Assembly: GCA_964035545.1 (NCBI GenBank)
Contig: OZ037768.1
Coordinates: forward strand, 10,248,741-10,312,740
Length of the DNA: 64,000 nt
Direction: 5' to 3'
Source: Bugula neritina
Taxonomy: Eukaryota; Bryozoa; Gymnolaemata; Cheilostomatida; Bugulidae
Part shown: in pieces, positions 24,101 to 37,080 of the stretch
How the letters are laid out: the number at the start of each line of letters is the position of its first letter
Position numbering within the stretch: position 1 is the stretch's first letter
Position numbers and translations under genes: made by a program
The notes under the pieces: model-generated
Databases searched by the model: none
What the model was told of the DNA's origin: nothing
What the model saw: the letters and a program-made list of their open reading frames with translations, nothing else

Positions 24101-27100
24101 TAAATCTGGCAATTATTGTCCTTTAGGTAAGCATACTGATCTGTAGCAAGCATAATGCCCCTTAAATGACCTTGTGGTGAACACTAAAAATTGATTGGGG
24201 AACTTATTCCATAAACTATTGAAATTTTACAAATAAAAATGTTTTTAGCACATTTTATGGAGCAATTTATGCTAGTGCTATTATGTATCAAAATATGAGA
24301 ATGCAATGCTAGAGAAAGATGGTAAGAAAGGCTGAGCAGCAATTACTGACTTAGTTATTTACACAATCATATGTATGATATATCCACAGTGAAATAGTTG
24401 GAAATGTCAGAGTGATATTCTCTCTTCCTAATCTGTTTCTTGTAAATAAAAGTGTGTAAATGTTTTGTAATGTAGGTGTAAATCTTTTAAATCACCCATA
24501 TTTCTATTTAAATGATGTATTTTAGGTCAACAGAGCAAAGTTGGTGGAAGTGCAAAGCAAGCAGTAAGTTCAGTTTTTATCGGTTTCTGTTGATTTTTAC
24601 AGATATGTTTTATAACAAGCTTATGGGAGAAATAGTAGAAATCATTTTAAAATGTCCTATATGGAAACTAATTGCCCATAAAGTTATGGGTTGATTTAAT
24701 GTATATTGCTAAGAAGCTGTGTTTGATTTTTTTTTAATTTTGTGTTGGTTCTCGAAATCTTGTAAAATTACGCTTGTGTTTGTTGAAAATTAATTGGAAT
24801 GTCTGAAAAGTTGCTAATTGTAAGACAATACCTTCCTATCTATAGGATTGCACATTGCGGTCTGGTTTACGTGGTGCTATAAATAGTTTACTGGTTGTAG
24901 GATACCTGAAGATACTTTAATAAGGTTACATGAAGCTCAGAAAAAAGAAGCTGTTATGTTAGAGAACATTGGTGAACTTAAATCCAGGTAATGCTGATGA
25001 CATTATTCTCTTAGCATTGGCCAATCAGTCACTATATTTTCCATAAGAAATTAGTTTACTACCCTCAACTATTCTCAAAATCTTGGCGGTTTGTAGAACC
25101 AAGTGATTTTTGACTAAGAGTGGCTTTGCTGTACTGAAGTTTCCATTGTGTATTTTTATCACTTTGTTTAACAATACTAATATACAGGAATGTGCTGCTC
25201 GAATCCCAAGTAAAAGATTTGGAAAATGCCGCAACAACTCTCAAATCTAAGCTCTCCGGTGCCGGTGAAGATGGTCAAATGAAATCTAAACAAATGCAGA
25301 AGCTACAAAGAAATTTAATTCTTTTGACAAAGGTATAAATAAATGTCCACTTAGCAAGAAGGGTCCTCTAGTGTATTATTTATTCTTCAAATCCCTGCAA
25401 CTAATAAATTTAATATTGGCTGATTTTTTGCTAAATGATTCTTTTTGCATAATGCTGTTGTGTTCATTTAGTGATGCTGACACTGCATGCTCTAAATAGT
25501 GTCCATACCAATTATTCAATGGCTGTTCGTTTTCATCAATACCTTTTAACACCTCAGAGGAAATGTAGAACTGTCTCTATTTAAGATAGCTGCATTTATG
25601 AAGCGTATGTGATATGTATGTTGTATTAACATAAGCACGCATCTCCTGAATATACACATAAATGCATGCAACATTGTTATCAGGAAAGGGACGGCTACAA
25701 AAAGATCCTAGAATCGTACGAGAGTGAAGTGACTAGGGAAGTTGTCCCTCATGCTAATGATAAAATGAATCAGCTTCAGCAAATGGTGAATAACTACTCC
25801 ACTGCCTATGCAGAGCTAGAAAATCAGGCACAGGCTAATGAGCAGGAGATAGCAAGTCTAAAAGGAACAATCGAACAGGTAGCTGTAGCTAAAGTTGTTA
25901 GCTAGGGGGAAACTTCAGTTATAAAGTCAAAAAGTAGATATTGTTTGTAAAATACCAAATTTGTGATAATGTTTTCTTGAGCTAAATTGATTGTTTGGGC
26001 TAAAAATTCAAGAAAATGTTTAGCAGTTTTATATATAGTCTTGCTTATGATGTATTTTCCAACAGTTGGAATCTGCTCAAGCTAGCAGATCTGTTGAGGA
26101 ACCTAAACCGGCTACGTTGGCAAAACAGCTGGAGACTGAGCAACTTCTTCAACTTCGACAAAAGATTGAAGACTTGGAGAAGACATGTGAAAAGCTTTCA
26201 GAGGATAAAGAAATTTTGGAAATGAGAATTGAGCAAAGGAACATGCAGGTTTGTACTAACATTTGGTTGAAGTAATAATACACTCGGTATAAAAAAAACT
26301 AGCAAAAGTTTATAGTTGCCATTCCTGTGCGAAACCCCTGGTATTTCGAAAGGGTGTTTTTTTAAAGCTTTAATAAGCTCTGTATGCTGTTGATTTATTG
26401 GTAAGATTTTAGGCTAGAAGTTTGAGACTTGACACAATTGCAGTGGCTAGTAACTGTAATGGCATGGGGTTTGCAAACACATTTTAAATGTTGTAAATTC
26501 TTACAGGGGGATTACGACCCAACTAAAACAAAGGTCCTGCATTTTACGAGAAACCCTCTGTCGAATGCTCAGATGACCAAAGCAGAAGAAGTGAAAATCT
26601 TACGAGAAGAGCAGATTAAGCTCAGAGAGAGAATTCGAGTGCTAGAGAGGAATTTGTCTGAGGCTCATGACATAACGGCACAAGTAGATAAAAATCTTGG
26701 CTCAGTGTCAGCTTCTGAGTCTAAGCAACTTAAAGGTAGTCTATTTTAAGATATGAACCTGTATTGATAATCTAAACTCATAGTTGGTCAGTAGACATCC
26801 ACATCCTGCTATACTTCATTGTGATAAGTTTGCCTAACTGTTTAGTGTACATCTAGTACTGCTAGTACTAGTATTAGTAGTACTAGTATTAGTAGTATTA
26901 GTAGTACTAGTATTAGTAGTATTAGTAGTACTAGTATTAGTAGTATTAGTAGTACTATTATTAGTATTAGTAGTACTAGTATTAGTAGTACTGCTAGTAC
27001 TAGTAATAGAACTGCTAGTACTAGTAACACTAGTACTAGTATTACTAATACTAGTACTAGTAGTATCATTACTAACACTAATGCTACTTGTCTGAGATTA

Positions 27101-29412
27101 TATCCATATACTGTTCCTTAATATCTTGGTGATAATCAGTGCTACTGTAACTTATAATACTTTTATAGTAGACCTATTATCTATTCAGCCGTAGCTTGAT
27201 TTATCAAGTTCAGCCATATTTGTTGCCAAAACTTACCGTGTTATCAAAATGCAGGACTGAGAGAATTATGTTTGTATGCTGACTTTATTATTATTGGGAA
27301 TTTAGTTGACTTTAAGATTAAATGCTTTGAATTGGATTTTAATCCTCAAATATGGGAGTTCATAGTTGGTAAATATTATATGGCTTTACGTAAGAAAATA
27401 GTAGAAAGTCCTTATTATTATATGACCATTCTATTCAGTCATGTGTTTAGCCCTTCAGGCAATATTTATTCATTACTTACAAGGCTTTTCAAAGTTATAA
27501 TAAGACATGGATTAAAGATTTAAACCCAGGCAACAGCTGTTTAATTTATAAGTTAGCTCCTATTGCTTACTATATACTCAGCTCAAATGTTATGACTAAT
27601 ATACTGGTCTATGTTTTATTGCCATCATCTTAAATCTGATTACTTTGTGAATTTATACAAATTTTTTATAAGCATGCTATGTTTTTATATAAGCATGTTA
27701 TAGCATGTGGAGAAAAGCTATGAGAAGTGGTTTAATTTATCACTTAATCAATGTAACTAAACATCAGTAGTTATAGGTGCTTTTTTGTATAAACTACATG
27801 TGAAAGCGATTTTTCACATTACTGTTAATACTTCATAGCCATGGTTTTTTCTGCTAGTTAGCAGAGTGCAGACAATAGAGACTGGCTGTATTCTGCTGCA
27901 ATTGATAGGTTTTACTAATAGTGTACATCGTATTAATGTCTATCGTTGATCTTTATTAACAGAATTATTGCAAATAGTTCCTTCATTTCTCTCTTTTATT
28001 ATGTTCTGCCCAAATTTGTGTAGGGTATTATCTTGAACAAAATTTTCATAAAAGAGCGGGGAATTTATTTAGGAAATATCTGTCTTTGTCTAAGAAATAA
28101 ATGGAAATATAATTGCTAACTGCCTTGTTACCAGCTTAGGTTTTGGTTTCTTAGCTTTTCTGCTGATACAGTCATTTTCATGCATCAAAATTACTTGATG
28201 CAGTTTTTTCGTTCTCATCACTCAAGTCTCCAGGAGTCATTTTAACTGTTGGTTTTTAGATCTGCAGGAAAAGCTAGCAGCTAAAGAAAAGAATAATGAA
28301 AGACTAATGGAGATGTATAAAAAGACAAGTTTAGAGTTTAGGCAAATTGTTTATCAACTCACTGGATTTAGAATTGATGTACCAAGAAGTAAAAATTATA
28401 AACTTTTGAATATGTATTCCAATTCTCCCGACGATTACCTCATCTTTCAGGTATGTTGAAGTGTACCGATAAGTTTTTGTTAAAAGCTTTCTCTATGTAA
28501 TTTGATGTTAAACTATTTTTTAATTTAATTTTAACAAAAACCTACGTATCACGTTCAAACTAATTAAAGTTCATTATTCTTGTTATGCTTGTCCTATAAT
28601 CTTCATTTTTTACAGTTTGGTTAGAATTGTACAATTCGCCCATTTATGCATCCACATCGGCCTAGCAAACATACTGGAACTTGTGTCGGAAGCCTAAACA
28701 TATGCATTTAAAACACATATGACATGTATATATAAACATATCATTTAGTAATGGTTTTTACCTTTGCCTACAAATATTTCACACATCAAAATATGAATTA
28801 TTATTAGGGCACATTTATTTGGATAAGCACCAGTAAAAGCTAAATTGCAACTGTCAATATATAATCTAATTATATGTTTGGCCAAAAATTGTAGCCTATG
28901 TAATCACATATTGTATAATATACTATCTACAAACCAAAATGCAAGGTCTAGAATGTTGAGCAGCTTTAGAGTAAGAAAACAAACATTACTTTGAAGTCAA
29001 GGCACATTTTCCTGTTATTGGAAATATTATTAAAAATCTATAGCCGAATTACTATGTTTCAAGAAAGAAATGATGTAATCTCAAGTATGCACATCCTTAC
29101 TTGAAGTGGCGCATGTCAAACCTAATTTCTAACATATGGTTGTTTGTTGACCAATAAAAAATGACCTCTGCTACCAGTTGTTAGCAAACTATAAAAAATG
29201 CTAACCTATTGACCTGATTATTGATACCACAAAGCTCTTGGTTGTAGGAATCAAGCGAGGGAGAGTTACAGCTACTAGAGAATGACTATGCTGTTACAGT
29301 AGCAGAAATGGCTGAAGAATATTTACAAGGACAAGGTTCTATCCCTATATTTCTCAGCAACTTAACTATTGAGCTCTTCAAACAGACAACCATGATGGCC
29401 TCTATGTCTTAG
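21193..29412 (+). CDS. MAD1L1: Mitotic spindle assembly checkpoint protein MAD1
   Basis: Coiled-coil dimer that brings Mad2 to unattached kinetochores and templates its conversion. Fourteen exons: 21193-21349, 21470-21621, 21736-21918, 22268-22392, 23350-23562, 23853-23967, 24526-24563, 24901-24987, 25188-25332, 25684-25878, 26066-26248, 26507-26735, 28260-28450, 29248-29412. Phases agree and give 725 residues (human 718). Most of residues 50-600 is heptad-rich coiled coil. The Mad2-interaction motif is clear, as GDYDPTKTKVLHFTRNP (532-548). The C-terminal kinetochore domain begins near 620 (EFRQIVYQLTGFRID) and ends SIPIFLSNLTIELF. The Bub1-binding RLK tripeptide reads R622-L623-M624. ATG 21193 gives a family-length N-terminus; an in-frame ATG lies at 21151. 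The 3' end converges with the coiled-coil gene 435 bp away. Confidence 0.95.
26299..26362 (-). mobile_element. SINE 3'-tail fragment
   Basis: About 64 bp closely matching the 3' tail of the tRNA-derived SINE at 54047-54261 (shared TTTATAGT, CCTGTG and GAAACCCCTG words), in the same orientation. It lacks the tRNA-like head, as expected for a 5'-truncated insertion. It lies in a MAD1 intron. Confidence 0.6.
26852..27080. repeat. TAG/CTA triplet array in MAD1 intron
   Basis: Interrupted repeats of AGTATTAGTAGTACT, many of them self-complementary around TAGTACTA. It stays open in one minus-strand frame as a hydrophobic Leu/Val/Ile string, which is an artefact of the triplet repeat. Confidence 0.8.
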
Positions 29413-29847
29413 TCACTTCATGTTTAGTTATTCAATACTGGCACACAAAGACTATTTTTACTTTTGCTTATGTAAATAGAAAGACGCTTTATTTTATTGT
29501 AAATGTTATGTATGTACAATATGTATACATGTCTCACCATTAGCTTACTTAGCCTTATCATTGGCTTTATTCAGGATTGTCATTGTCTAAGTTTCTTATC
29601 AATTTGTTAATATCAAGTGTTGCTATTTGCTATGGATTGCAATTACTAATTTTATTAATCAATATGACACCCAACAACATTTTCCATAAAATGAGCTGAT
29701 GTAAATAATATAAACATGCAAAATAAATAAAAAAATCTAGATTAAGTTTTATAGCTGGTTTAGTTCCAATGTGTATATAAGTATTTTTAGTGTCACCTGT
29801 TTTACGTAATTATGTAAGCACTAAGTAATGCTAATATTGATCTACCA
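29413..29847. other. Short convergent 3' region between MAD1 and coiled-coil gene
   Basis: 3'UTRs of two convergent genes, which may overlap. An AATAAA for MAD1 lies at 29722, and TTTATT (AATAAA on the minus strand) occurs at several places for the opposing gene. No other feature. Confidence 0.45.
29722..29727 (+). terminator. Candidate poly(A) signal of MAD1
   Basis: An AATAAA hexamer 310 bp past the MAD1 stop codon, within an A-rich stretch. Confidence 0.4.
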
Positions 29848-31766
29848 CTACAGTTGCAGGAATTGCTGTGTTTTATTTTTCTCAACATTTGTATTAGTCA
29901 CTGAGAGTTGTTTATTTGGTTCTACACTATTTACCCTGGACATAAGATCCTGGGTCCGTTTGCTGTCTTCTAAAACAGGCACCAATGCTGACTCTACCTT
30001 CTGTTTCTCAGTCCGTCTGCTATCTATCACTTGTTCAAGTTTTTCGCACTTTGACTGTACTTGGTCAGTATACCTTATCATGCAAGGCTTTACTTCCAGT
30101 TCTATACTCAAGTCTTCAACTAGTAAACTTTTCTCATATACATGAACTTGTATATCTTGTTGAAGTTTAAGTACTTGCAGCTCATTGGCATGGATCAACT
30201 TCAACACCTCTTTTCTCTTCTCCGAACTTGTCTGAACATTTTCTATATTTTCTTTGAGCTTTTTTGTTTCCACCTGCAGGAAGTGTACTTTGGATTTAAG
30301 TTGGCGTATTGTGTAATCCAGCTGGTGAGATTTAGACATTAGCTCATTCGGCCTCTCTTCTCTGTCAGCCAGCAACTCTAAATCTGTCGACTCTGCTTGT
30401 AGCTCCTGTTCTTCAGTCTTAATCTGCTCACTCAACCCTGAAAGTTTCTCTGTTAACACAGATTTCACTCTTAGTAATTTATTGTGTTTGGTTTCTAAAT
30501 CAAATGTCTTGCTGTTGGCACTCGCTAGCCACATCTGAGACAATGCGGCTGCAGTGCTACACTTGAGTAGTATATCCGGAACCAGGCGCAAAATATTGGT
30601 TAGCTCTTTGGGACATTGGGGAGACAAGTGTAGTTCACTTTTTAAAGAGTATAATGTAGGGTTGATTTCGTTTTCATCTTCAAGCAGCAGCTGCCAATGC
30701 TGCCTAAGGCATGCAATTCTAGATGCTATGTTGTCTACTTCAGTAAAATCATACAGATCTTTCACATCTGGTAAATCATTTTTAAATCTCAACACAGAAG
30801 AGGCACTGGTGATTCTAGGTTCTTTTTCTTCAGATTTTTCTGTCTCAGTGTTGTCATTTACCTTCTCACTTCTCGTCTTTGTATGTTGGTGCAGCTTTGC
30901 TAACGGCAAGTAAATTCTCTGGTCATAATTTGTTTTCAACTCTTTTAGATATTCCATGTTGTCTATAAACCAATTGATGTAGACTGTGGTAGGTAAACTG
31001 CTATCTGATACCTTAACAAACTTCTTGAGTTGGTATAAAGAAGTAAGGTATTTGCCATCAACTCTTACTTGGCTAAGCATGCTTTCAGCTAGTTGACTAG
31101 AAAAGGACTGCTGACAAAGTCTAGCTTTTTCTTGAAAAGCATCTATCTGTAGTCTAATCCAATTGCTTTTCTCTTCATCACTCAGCATCTCTAATTTTGA
31201 CTGCATGAATATAAAAAAAATATTTTTACAGCAGAATTTCAGTATGTCCAGTATCAGGTCAGTACCACGTGCAACATTATAACTTGATCAAAAGTGAAAT
31301 TATAATAAAATCAAATATAATTTCCTGTTAATATCCTTGTTGCTAGTTATTGGATGTACCTTCTACTACAACCGTAGGTACTGCTTAAAAACAGGTAAAT
31401 GACATTTACGCCCAAGTCCCAACGTAATAGGTATAACATAAGTGCCAATTTCAAAAGTTGTGTTAAGCCCCATGCTTTATAAAAAAAATTGACTGGGCCA
31501 GTTTGTTTACACTAAGCAATTTTGCCATTGGTTACATCGGGGTAAATTTACTGCAAGCACAAAGTTCTCTTAGAATCTGTGATTGATGATTCAAGCTGTG
31601 TACATGCTTATGCAATTTTACAGAATGTAGTAGGTTATATAGCAGAACTTGCCTGTATTTTAATGCTATCTGGAGACTTGGATACCCTTTCTGTGTGAGG
31701 AGTGTCTATCTTTAAATATAACCTTTTCTCTTCATTATCTGAAGGTGAAATGGTCTTGGCTGCCAT
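29848..31766 (-). CDS. Coiled-coil protein of unknown family
   Basis: Two exons on the minus strand, 31766-31653 and 31200-29848, giving 488 residues. The second exon alone holds 450 residues uninterrupted, unlike the short exons of its neighbours. The intron has a GC donor (CAG|GCAAGT) and a normal AG acceptor; without it exon 2 still has an ATG at 31206, which would lie in the intron. The N-terminus is polar and SP-rich (TISPSDNEEK, HTERVSKSPDS), possibly phosphorylated. A folded-looking segment (about 45-130) is followed by a Glu/Lys-rich stretch, then a helical region and a long coiled coil from about 265 to 440 (heptads around ESTDLELLADREE and SKVHFLQVETKKLKENIE). No membrane segment or enzymatic motif is seen. 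I do not recognise the family. A centrosomal, ciliary or spindle coiled-coil protein is possible, but that is a guess from composition. Confidence 0.8.
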
Positions 31767-32509
31767 ATTGTCTTGCTGCCGCTGTCAGCTTTGTATGCCC
31801 GTTGCCAGTGCACTCACTAACACCGCACAGCACTAAACTTAATCACGTTAGTGAAATTTAAGATAGCTAGCCTAATGCCTGCATACAATAAATACTTATT
31901 TACTCAATAATTCCAATTAAACACCATTAAAGCACACAATAGACTATTTGCTTGATTAGTGATAATAATCTGCATGGCTAGTAGTCTATGAAATTACTAT
32001 AAAACTGATCAAGTCATGTTTTTTACAATTACGTTTTATACACAACAAATTATCAATCGTCAAACGGCCATCACACCTGTACCTATTGTTGATATGCTTC
32101 ATATTTTATAGTTTATAGCCAAGTCTAAAAATGATCCTTCATACTATTTTGTTCTTAAGTATAATTTCACAAATCTGAAGCCCAACATAGTACATACTTA
32201 TGCACAGGTATGTTAGTTTCAACCAACCGTGAATTTTCTTTACGAAATTTAGAATATTTAGAGAAGCTATATTTATAGAAGTTAGAATGCACAGTTTAAT
32301 AATTTACGAAAGCTGATGAACTATATTTCTACCCTAAATTAAAAATTGAAATAAGACTCACCTGCATGCAAAAAACTAGTTTTGCTCTACACAATGTACA
32401 ATTTTTCTATTAGTTGCGGTGTTAAAATTGCAAAATAAATGTTTTGTAGTTAGTATATTATATACTAGAGATTACTAACCGAGAGGTACTAAAAAAAAGC
32501 TTGTTTACC

Positions 32510-32760
32510 AGATGAATTTGAGATGGCTAGGATATCTGGAGAGGTTGGATCATAGCAGTTTACCTAGACAAATCAAGGAAGGCCCAGACTGAGATTTATG
32601 TAAAGACACTGTGAAGCGAAATGTATGAAAAAGATAGACATGGACAGAGATAGCTAGCAAAGGAAGGTTTATAAATGCAGAGATAGATGGAGATGTCTGA
32701 TTTAACTAAATTAAAAATAGTAATTGTCTCACCTACAAACTTCTATGGTGATGATGATGG
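32510..32760 (+). pseudogene. Decayed LINE ORF2 3' end
   Basis: Reads MNLRWLGYLERLDHSSLPRQ, then a KDTVKRN-type stretch broken by stops and frameshifts, matching the C-terminal region common to LINE ORFs (RWxGHxxRM...LPRQ...KDxVKRDL). It is followed by a GATGATGATGG-type tail, as often seen at LINE 3' ends. Inactive. Confidence 0.65.
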
Positions 32761-34123
32761 TGTATACTAGAGATTTATTAGTAAATGTGCAATAATTAAT
32801 ATCTGACGTATAGGTAGTTTAGCTGTAGTATTCAGAGTGCAGACTTAATTAGCTGATTAGCCCAAACCCTTTGCCCATCAATAGAATAAAAAGCTTTAAA
32901 AGTTACTCAAACTAAATTAGAATTCTTACTTTACAACAAAGAAATTAAAAGCTGTCAAATGACTATGAACACAAACCCTCTAAAAGCTGGAATGAACATA
33001 ATTTGCTTATTTACATGCAATTGATCACCACTGTTTATGCCATATAATGCATCATAGCTTATTATTTTTCATTTCAATTCTGTCATTTATCAAAAAATTG
33101 CTCACAATATATTAAATATCTACCTAATATGCTAAAAACTATTATAGGAAGTATATATTTCAATTAGTTTTTTGAGCAGTCGAATGCTTGACTGCGTGAT
33201 AGATTGGTCATGCTTTCTTGAGGTAATTAATAACTTTAATACCAGTTTACTGAGGCGTTGGCACTATCAACAGATGACTCAAGTGTTATTTTACTTAAGG
33301 TTACTAAAAATAACTATATAAACCTATAGGCTATATATAGCATACACGTTGTGTTACTGATCATTGCAATCCACAATTCGCATTACATTATATTTGTTTG
33401 CATTAACTAAATGTACCAGAATGTTTGTGTTCAAAAAACCTTTACCACAAGGAGTTCTCACATGCAGGGGGATGCAGGCTATAAACACATGTGAGTGTTA
33501 TTTGTGATTACATATTATTGATTTACAATTAAACAATCATGGTCAGTTTTACAGTGAAGTTGAGTATACTAATGTATTACATGATTAGCAAATTTGCAGG
33601 CAGTCGTTAACAATGATAATGAAGTAAGTAAAAGACCCAAAGAAACTAATGTTATTTGTGTCCCTATAACTAATTTAACACAAATTAATTACTTTATAAT
33701 GAATAGTTTGACAGCAATCTATATCAGTCATTTTATTATTAGCCATCACTCATCGAATTCTATTTTTATTGTGTAGACCCATTATCATATTTACAACCAT
33801 TATGCTATGTATTATATTGCATATCATTTGGTTATATTTTAGCCCAATCCTTGAGTTCAAGAGTGAGACAGAATGCACATCACATTAAAGAGTTGAGATG
33901 TAACAATCTATAAGCCTATATATTGTCTTTACTCACTAATGCATCATAAACATATAAATATTATCTATATCATTTGGCTTAATAATAATTCTGAAATTTT
34001 TGAGGATCATAATGTCACAATTACAGCTCGACAGATTTAAAAATATAAGAAGAAGCTTTAGCAAGAGAAGTTATTCATCATGAACAATATTAATCATACT
34101 CTAAACCCCAAACTTGTAGTATA

Positions 34124-35313
34124 CAGGGTTGGGGTCAATTACATGTAAATGTAATTAATTACAATTACAATTACATGAAGATTTGTCAATTACAATTACA
34201 ATTATAATTACAGTTAAAAGGTAATGTAATTAATTACAATTACAATTACATGGTGATGTAATTAATTACAATTACAATTACTTTTGTTTTCACAAGGGAT
34301 AACTAGAAGTTATACAATGTCACTTCTAGGGTCCAACTACCAGGGGCAATGTTGACAGTGGTGAACCTCCTTTGTACCCAATAGTAACACTATAGGATCA
34401 ATCCATGCCAAATCAACCAAATTTTAAGGGGTCCCACGCCTTTGCTTCTCAGATTTTGCTTATATTTACACATGTCCGGTGTACTATCCGTGAATATTTC
34501 TGACATGACACAAAAACCTTTTGAGAAATGACTAGATTTGCAGACAAAGGTTAGGAAAACTTTTGAGGAAAATTTGTGATTTCTACTTTCAGACCAACTC
34601 ATAAATGTCCTATCTCAACCATTTTTTTAGACTGAGCTTTAAAAATTGATGTGGGAGATATTTAAATTTTTTCCAAAATTTACAAAAATTTGCCCATATT
34701 CAATGGTTTAGCATATTTGCACACAAACTGCTCTGTAGTATGTGTTGCTACTAGTGCAAGCTGATGAGTATTATCAAATCGCACAACAAATTTTAAGACT
34801 TAGTCTAGAAAAATGGTTGAGATATAGACATTTATAAATTGCTCTGAAAGTAGAAATCACTAATTTTCTTTAAAGTTTTTCCTAACCTTTGTCCACAAAT
34901 GTAGTCATTTCTCAAAAAAGTTTTCTGTCAGGCCAAAAATATTTAAGAAAAGTGCTCAGGACATATGTAGGCTTATTTGGTGTAAATATGAACAAACTCT
35001 GAGACACAACAGCACCGACCATGTGGTGAGTTAGCATGGAATGACCCTATACTATACTGACTTAATCTGAACTTATTATTTAACAGTAGATATGGTAGAA
35101 AAAGAATAAATTTTTCAAGATTTAAAAGTTTGAAGTAATTGACATGTAATTATAAAGTAATTGTAAAATTCAATTACATTAGCAATGTAATTAATTACAA
35201 TTACAATTACAATTACATTTTTATACATCAATTACAAATTACATTCAATTACTTGAAAAAATGTAATTAATTACAACCAATTACAATTACAAATTGCAAT
35301 TACCCCAACCCTG
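34124..35313. mobile_element. Non-autonomous hAT-like element with 8-bp target duplication
   Basis: 1,190-bp element. The ends are CAGGGTTGGGG on the left and its complement CCCCAACCCTG on the right, each followed inward by long arrays of AATTACAATTAC and ATGTAATTAATTAC. It is flanked by a perfect 8-bp duplication, GTAGTATA, at 34116-34123 and 35314-35321, diagnostic of hAT-type insertion. No transposase frame. A second inverted-repeat element lies inside it. Confidence 0.92.
34391..35051. mobile_element. Long-inverted-repeat element nested in the hAT element
   Basis: About 660 bp with ends TATAGGATCAATCCATGC and, on the right, the near complement of TATAGGGTCATTCCATGC. Arms of roughly 240-270 bp pair imperfectly (for example GACAAAGGTTAGGAAAACTT on the left with its complement near 34880). 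TA flanks are possible. Nested inside the hAT-like element, so it is the younger insertion or a composite core. Superfamily not assigned. Confidence 0.75.
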
Positions 35314-36959
35314 GTAGTATAAGTAAGAATTTTTAAAATTCTTCCATTTGCAACAGTTGGATAAATTGTTAAGTGGTCCTTGTAAAAATATCCAACCTAC
35401 TTAGACAGATAAAATTCTTGTTGTACATAAAATCAGGGTATGTGTAACTGCCTTTTTAGATAATAAATAAATTTTTATTATATATGTGTTTAGTTTATTG
35501 TACTAATCATCATTGTAAAACTGCAAAGTGATTAACAATAATGAATCAAAATACACAAGTATAACTATAGCAATATTGCATTAAAATGCAGGTTATTTAA
35601 CTAGAATTTCTACAAAGGGTATTATGTGAATATAGGTTTAAAAAATACAACACAATCTCCTTATGGGAGATTTAGAATCAAACGATTTTTAGAAAAAATA
35701 AACTGAAATAATGAAATAATGAAAACACACTTCATTGCAACCTGTGAAAACCCTCTGATGAAGCAGTAATATCATGCATTCTTATTTCCTTAGATGTGGT
35801 TTTGTAATTATAAAGGTTAATTGGAATGAACCAAATAAATAGCTCTATGGTTAAATGTGTGGCAGTGGTTAAATTAGCAGCTGGAGGTTACTGCAAACAG
35901 ATACATGTAGTTCAAAATGAAAATTCTATGTTCAATAACATCACAGTGTGACTGTGGCTAACACCATTAACACCATAGATTAATAATAATTGTTATATTC
36001 ATAGTAATACTGATGTCAATATCATAGTTATATTATAGGCAGATTTAGAAATCCTAGCAGCTATTTAGGTTATTACTGGAAGGGTAATCTAAATTACAAC
36101 CAGCAGTATAAATTATATTTATATCAGGCATTGCTGTAGGTGCAACAATGCAAACAGTAATGTTGTTAAAGAAGAGAAGTTGTAACTTCTTTTAAAAAAG
36201 ATGCTACTAATCTTGCACAGCAAAAATAAAATCAATCTCAACATAAAAATTGCTGATCACATGCTGATTGAATTGCTATAATAGTTCTGATTTATCTAAA
36301 CTTTGTAAACAATTTCTCAACACAAAAGCTACAGAAACAGTATTTCTAAGTATAGGAAACTATCTGTTATTTAATATATTTCTGTATTTAATACTTAAAA
36401 ATGAAGAGCAAAACATAAAGACAGCACTGTCAAACTTGTGTGTGTTTAAGACATTGAAATTAAATTATCATTGTGTACTTGTTGTAGTCAGAAATTCATT
36501 ACTTTTATCATTCTGCATTAAAAGTGCATGATACTATAAGTTACCATGTACATATAAAACACCAAATAACAAGATATAACTCTCACACAATTCCCACCTT
36601 AACACATATTCACATTTGCTTTGGGAAAAAAGATATAAAATAAAAACATCAACATAATCTTAAACTATGAACATGCATTTCAAAATCAGAAATCAAGAAT
36701 AAGGTAATTATGAACATGATTTAGTTTAGCTACATTGCAATACAATATTAATTGTTAATCACTATCAATATAATAATAGTTATACTTATAATGCATCAAA
36801 TAATGAAATATCGCCATCTGAAAGTGAACCTAAATTGCAAAAAATCAACTGTAACTAATATGTAGCAACATTATTGATAAACTAAAATTTGAAGTATATT
36901 AATTATTATATTAATATTTATTAGGTTAAATTCAACATTAAATTTAACTCGCCAACTGT

Positions 36960-37080
36960 AAGTATTACCATTAGTATTAGTATTACTATTACAAATACAT
37001 CAGGCTTAGCTTTTGGCTTTAGATAATCATAATAGTAATACTAATAGTAATACTAATACTAATAGTAATACTAATTAGTA
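36960..37080. repeat. Degenerate TAGTATTACTATT array
   Basis: Interrupted ATTAGTATTA and AATACTAATAGT words, about 400-540 bp upstream of the MED13 start codon. Confidence 0.65.

Noticed and set aside
26842-27078. Minus-strand hydrophobic 78-codon open frame
   Set aside because: Artefact of the TAG/CTA array in a MAD1 intron.
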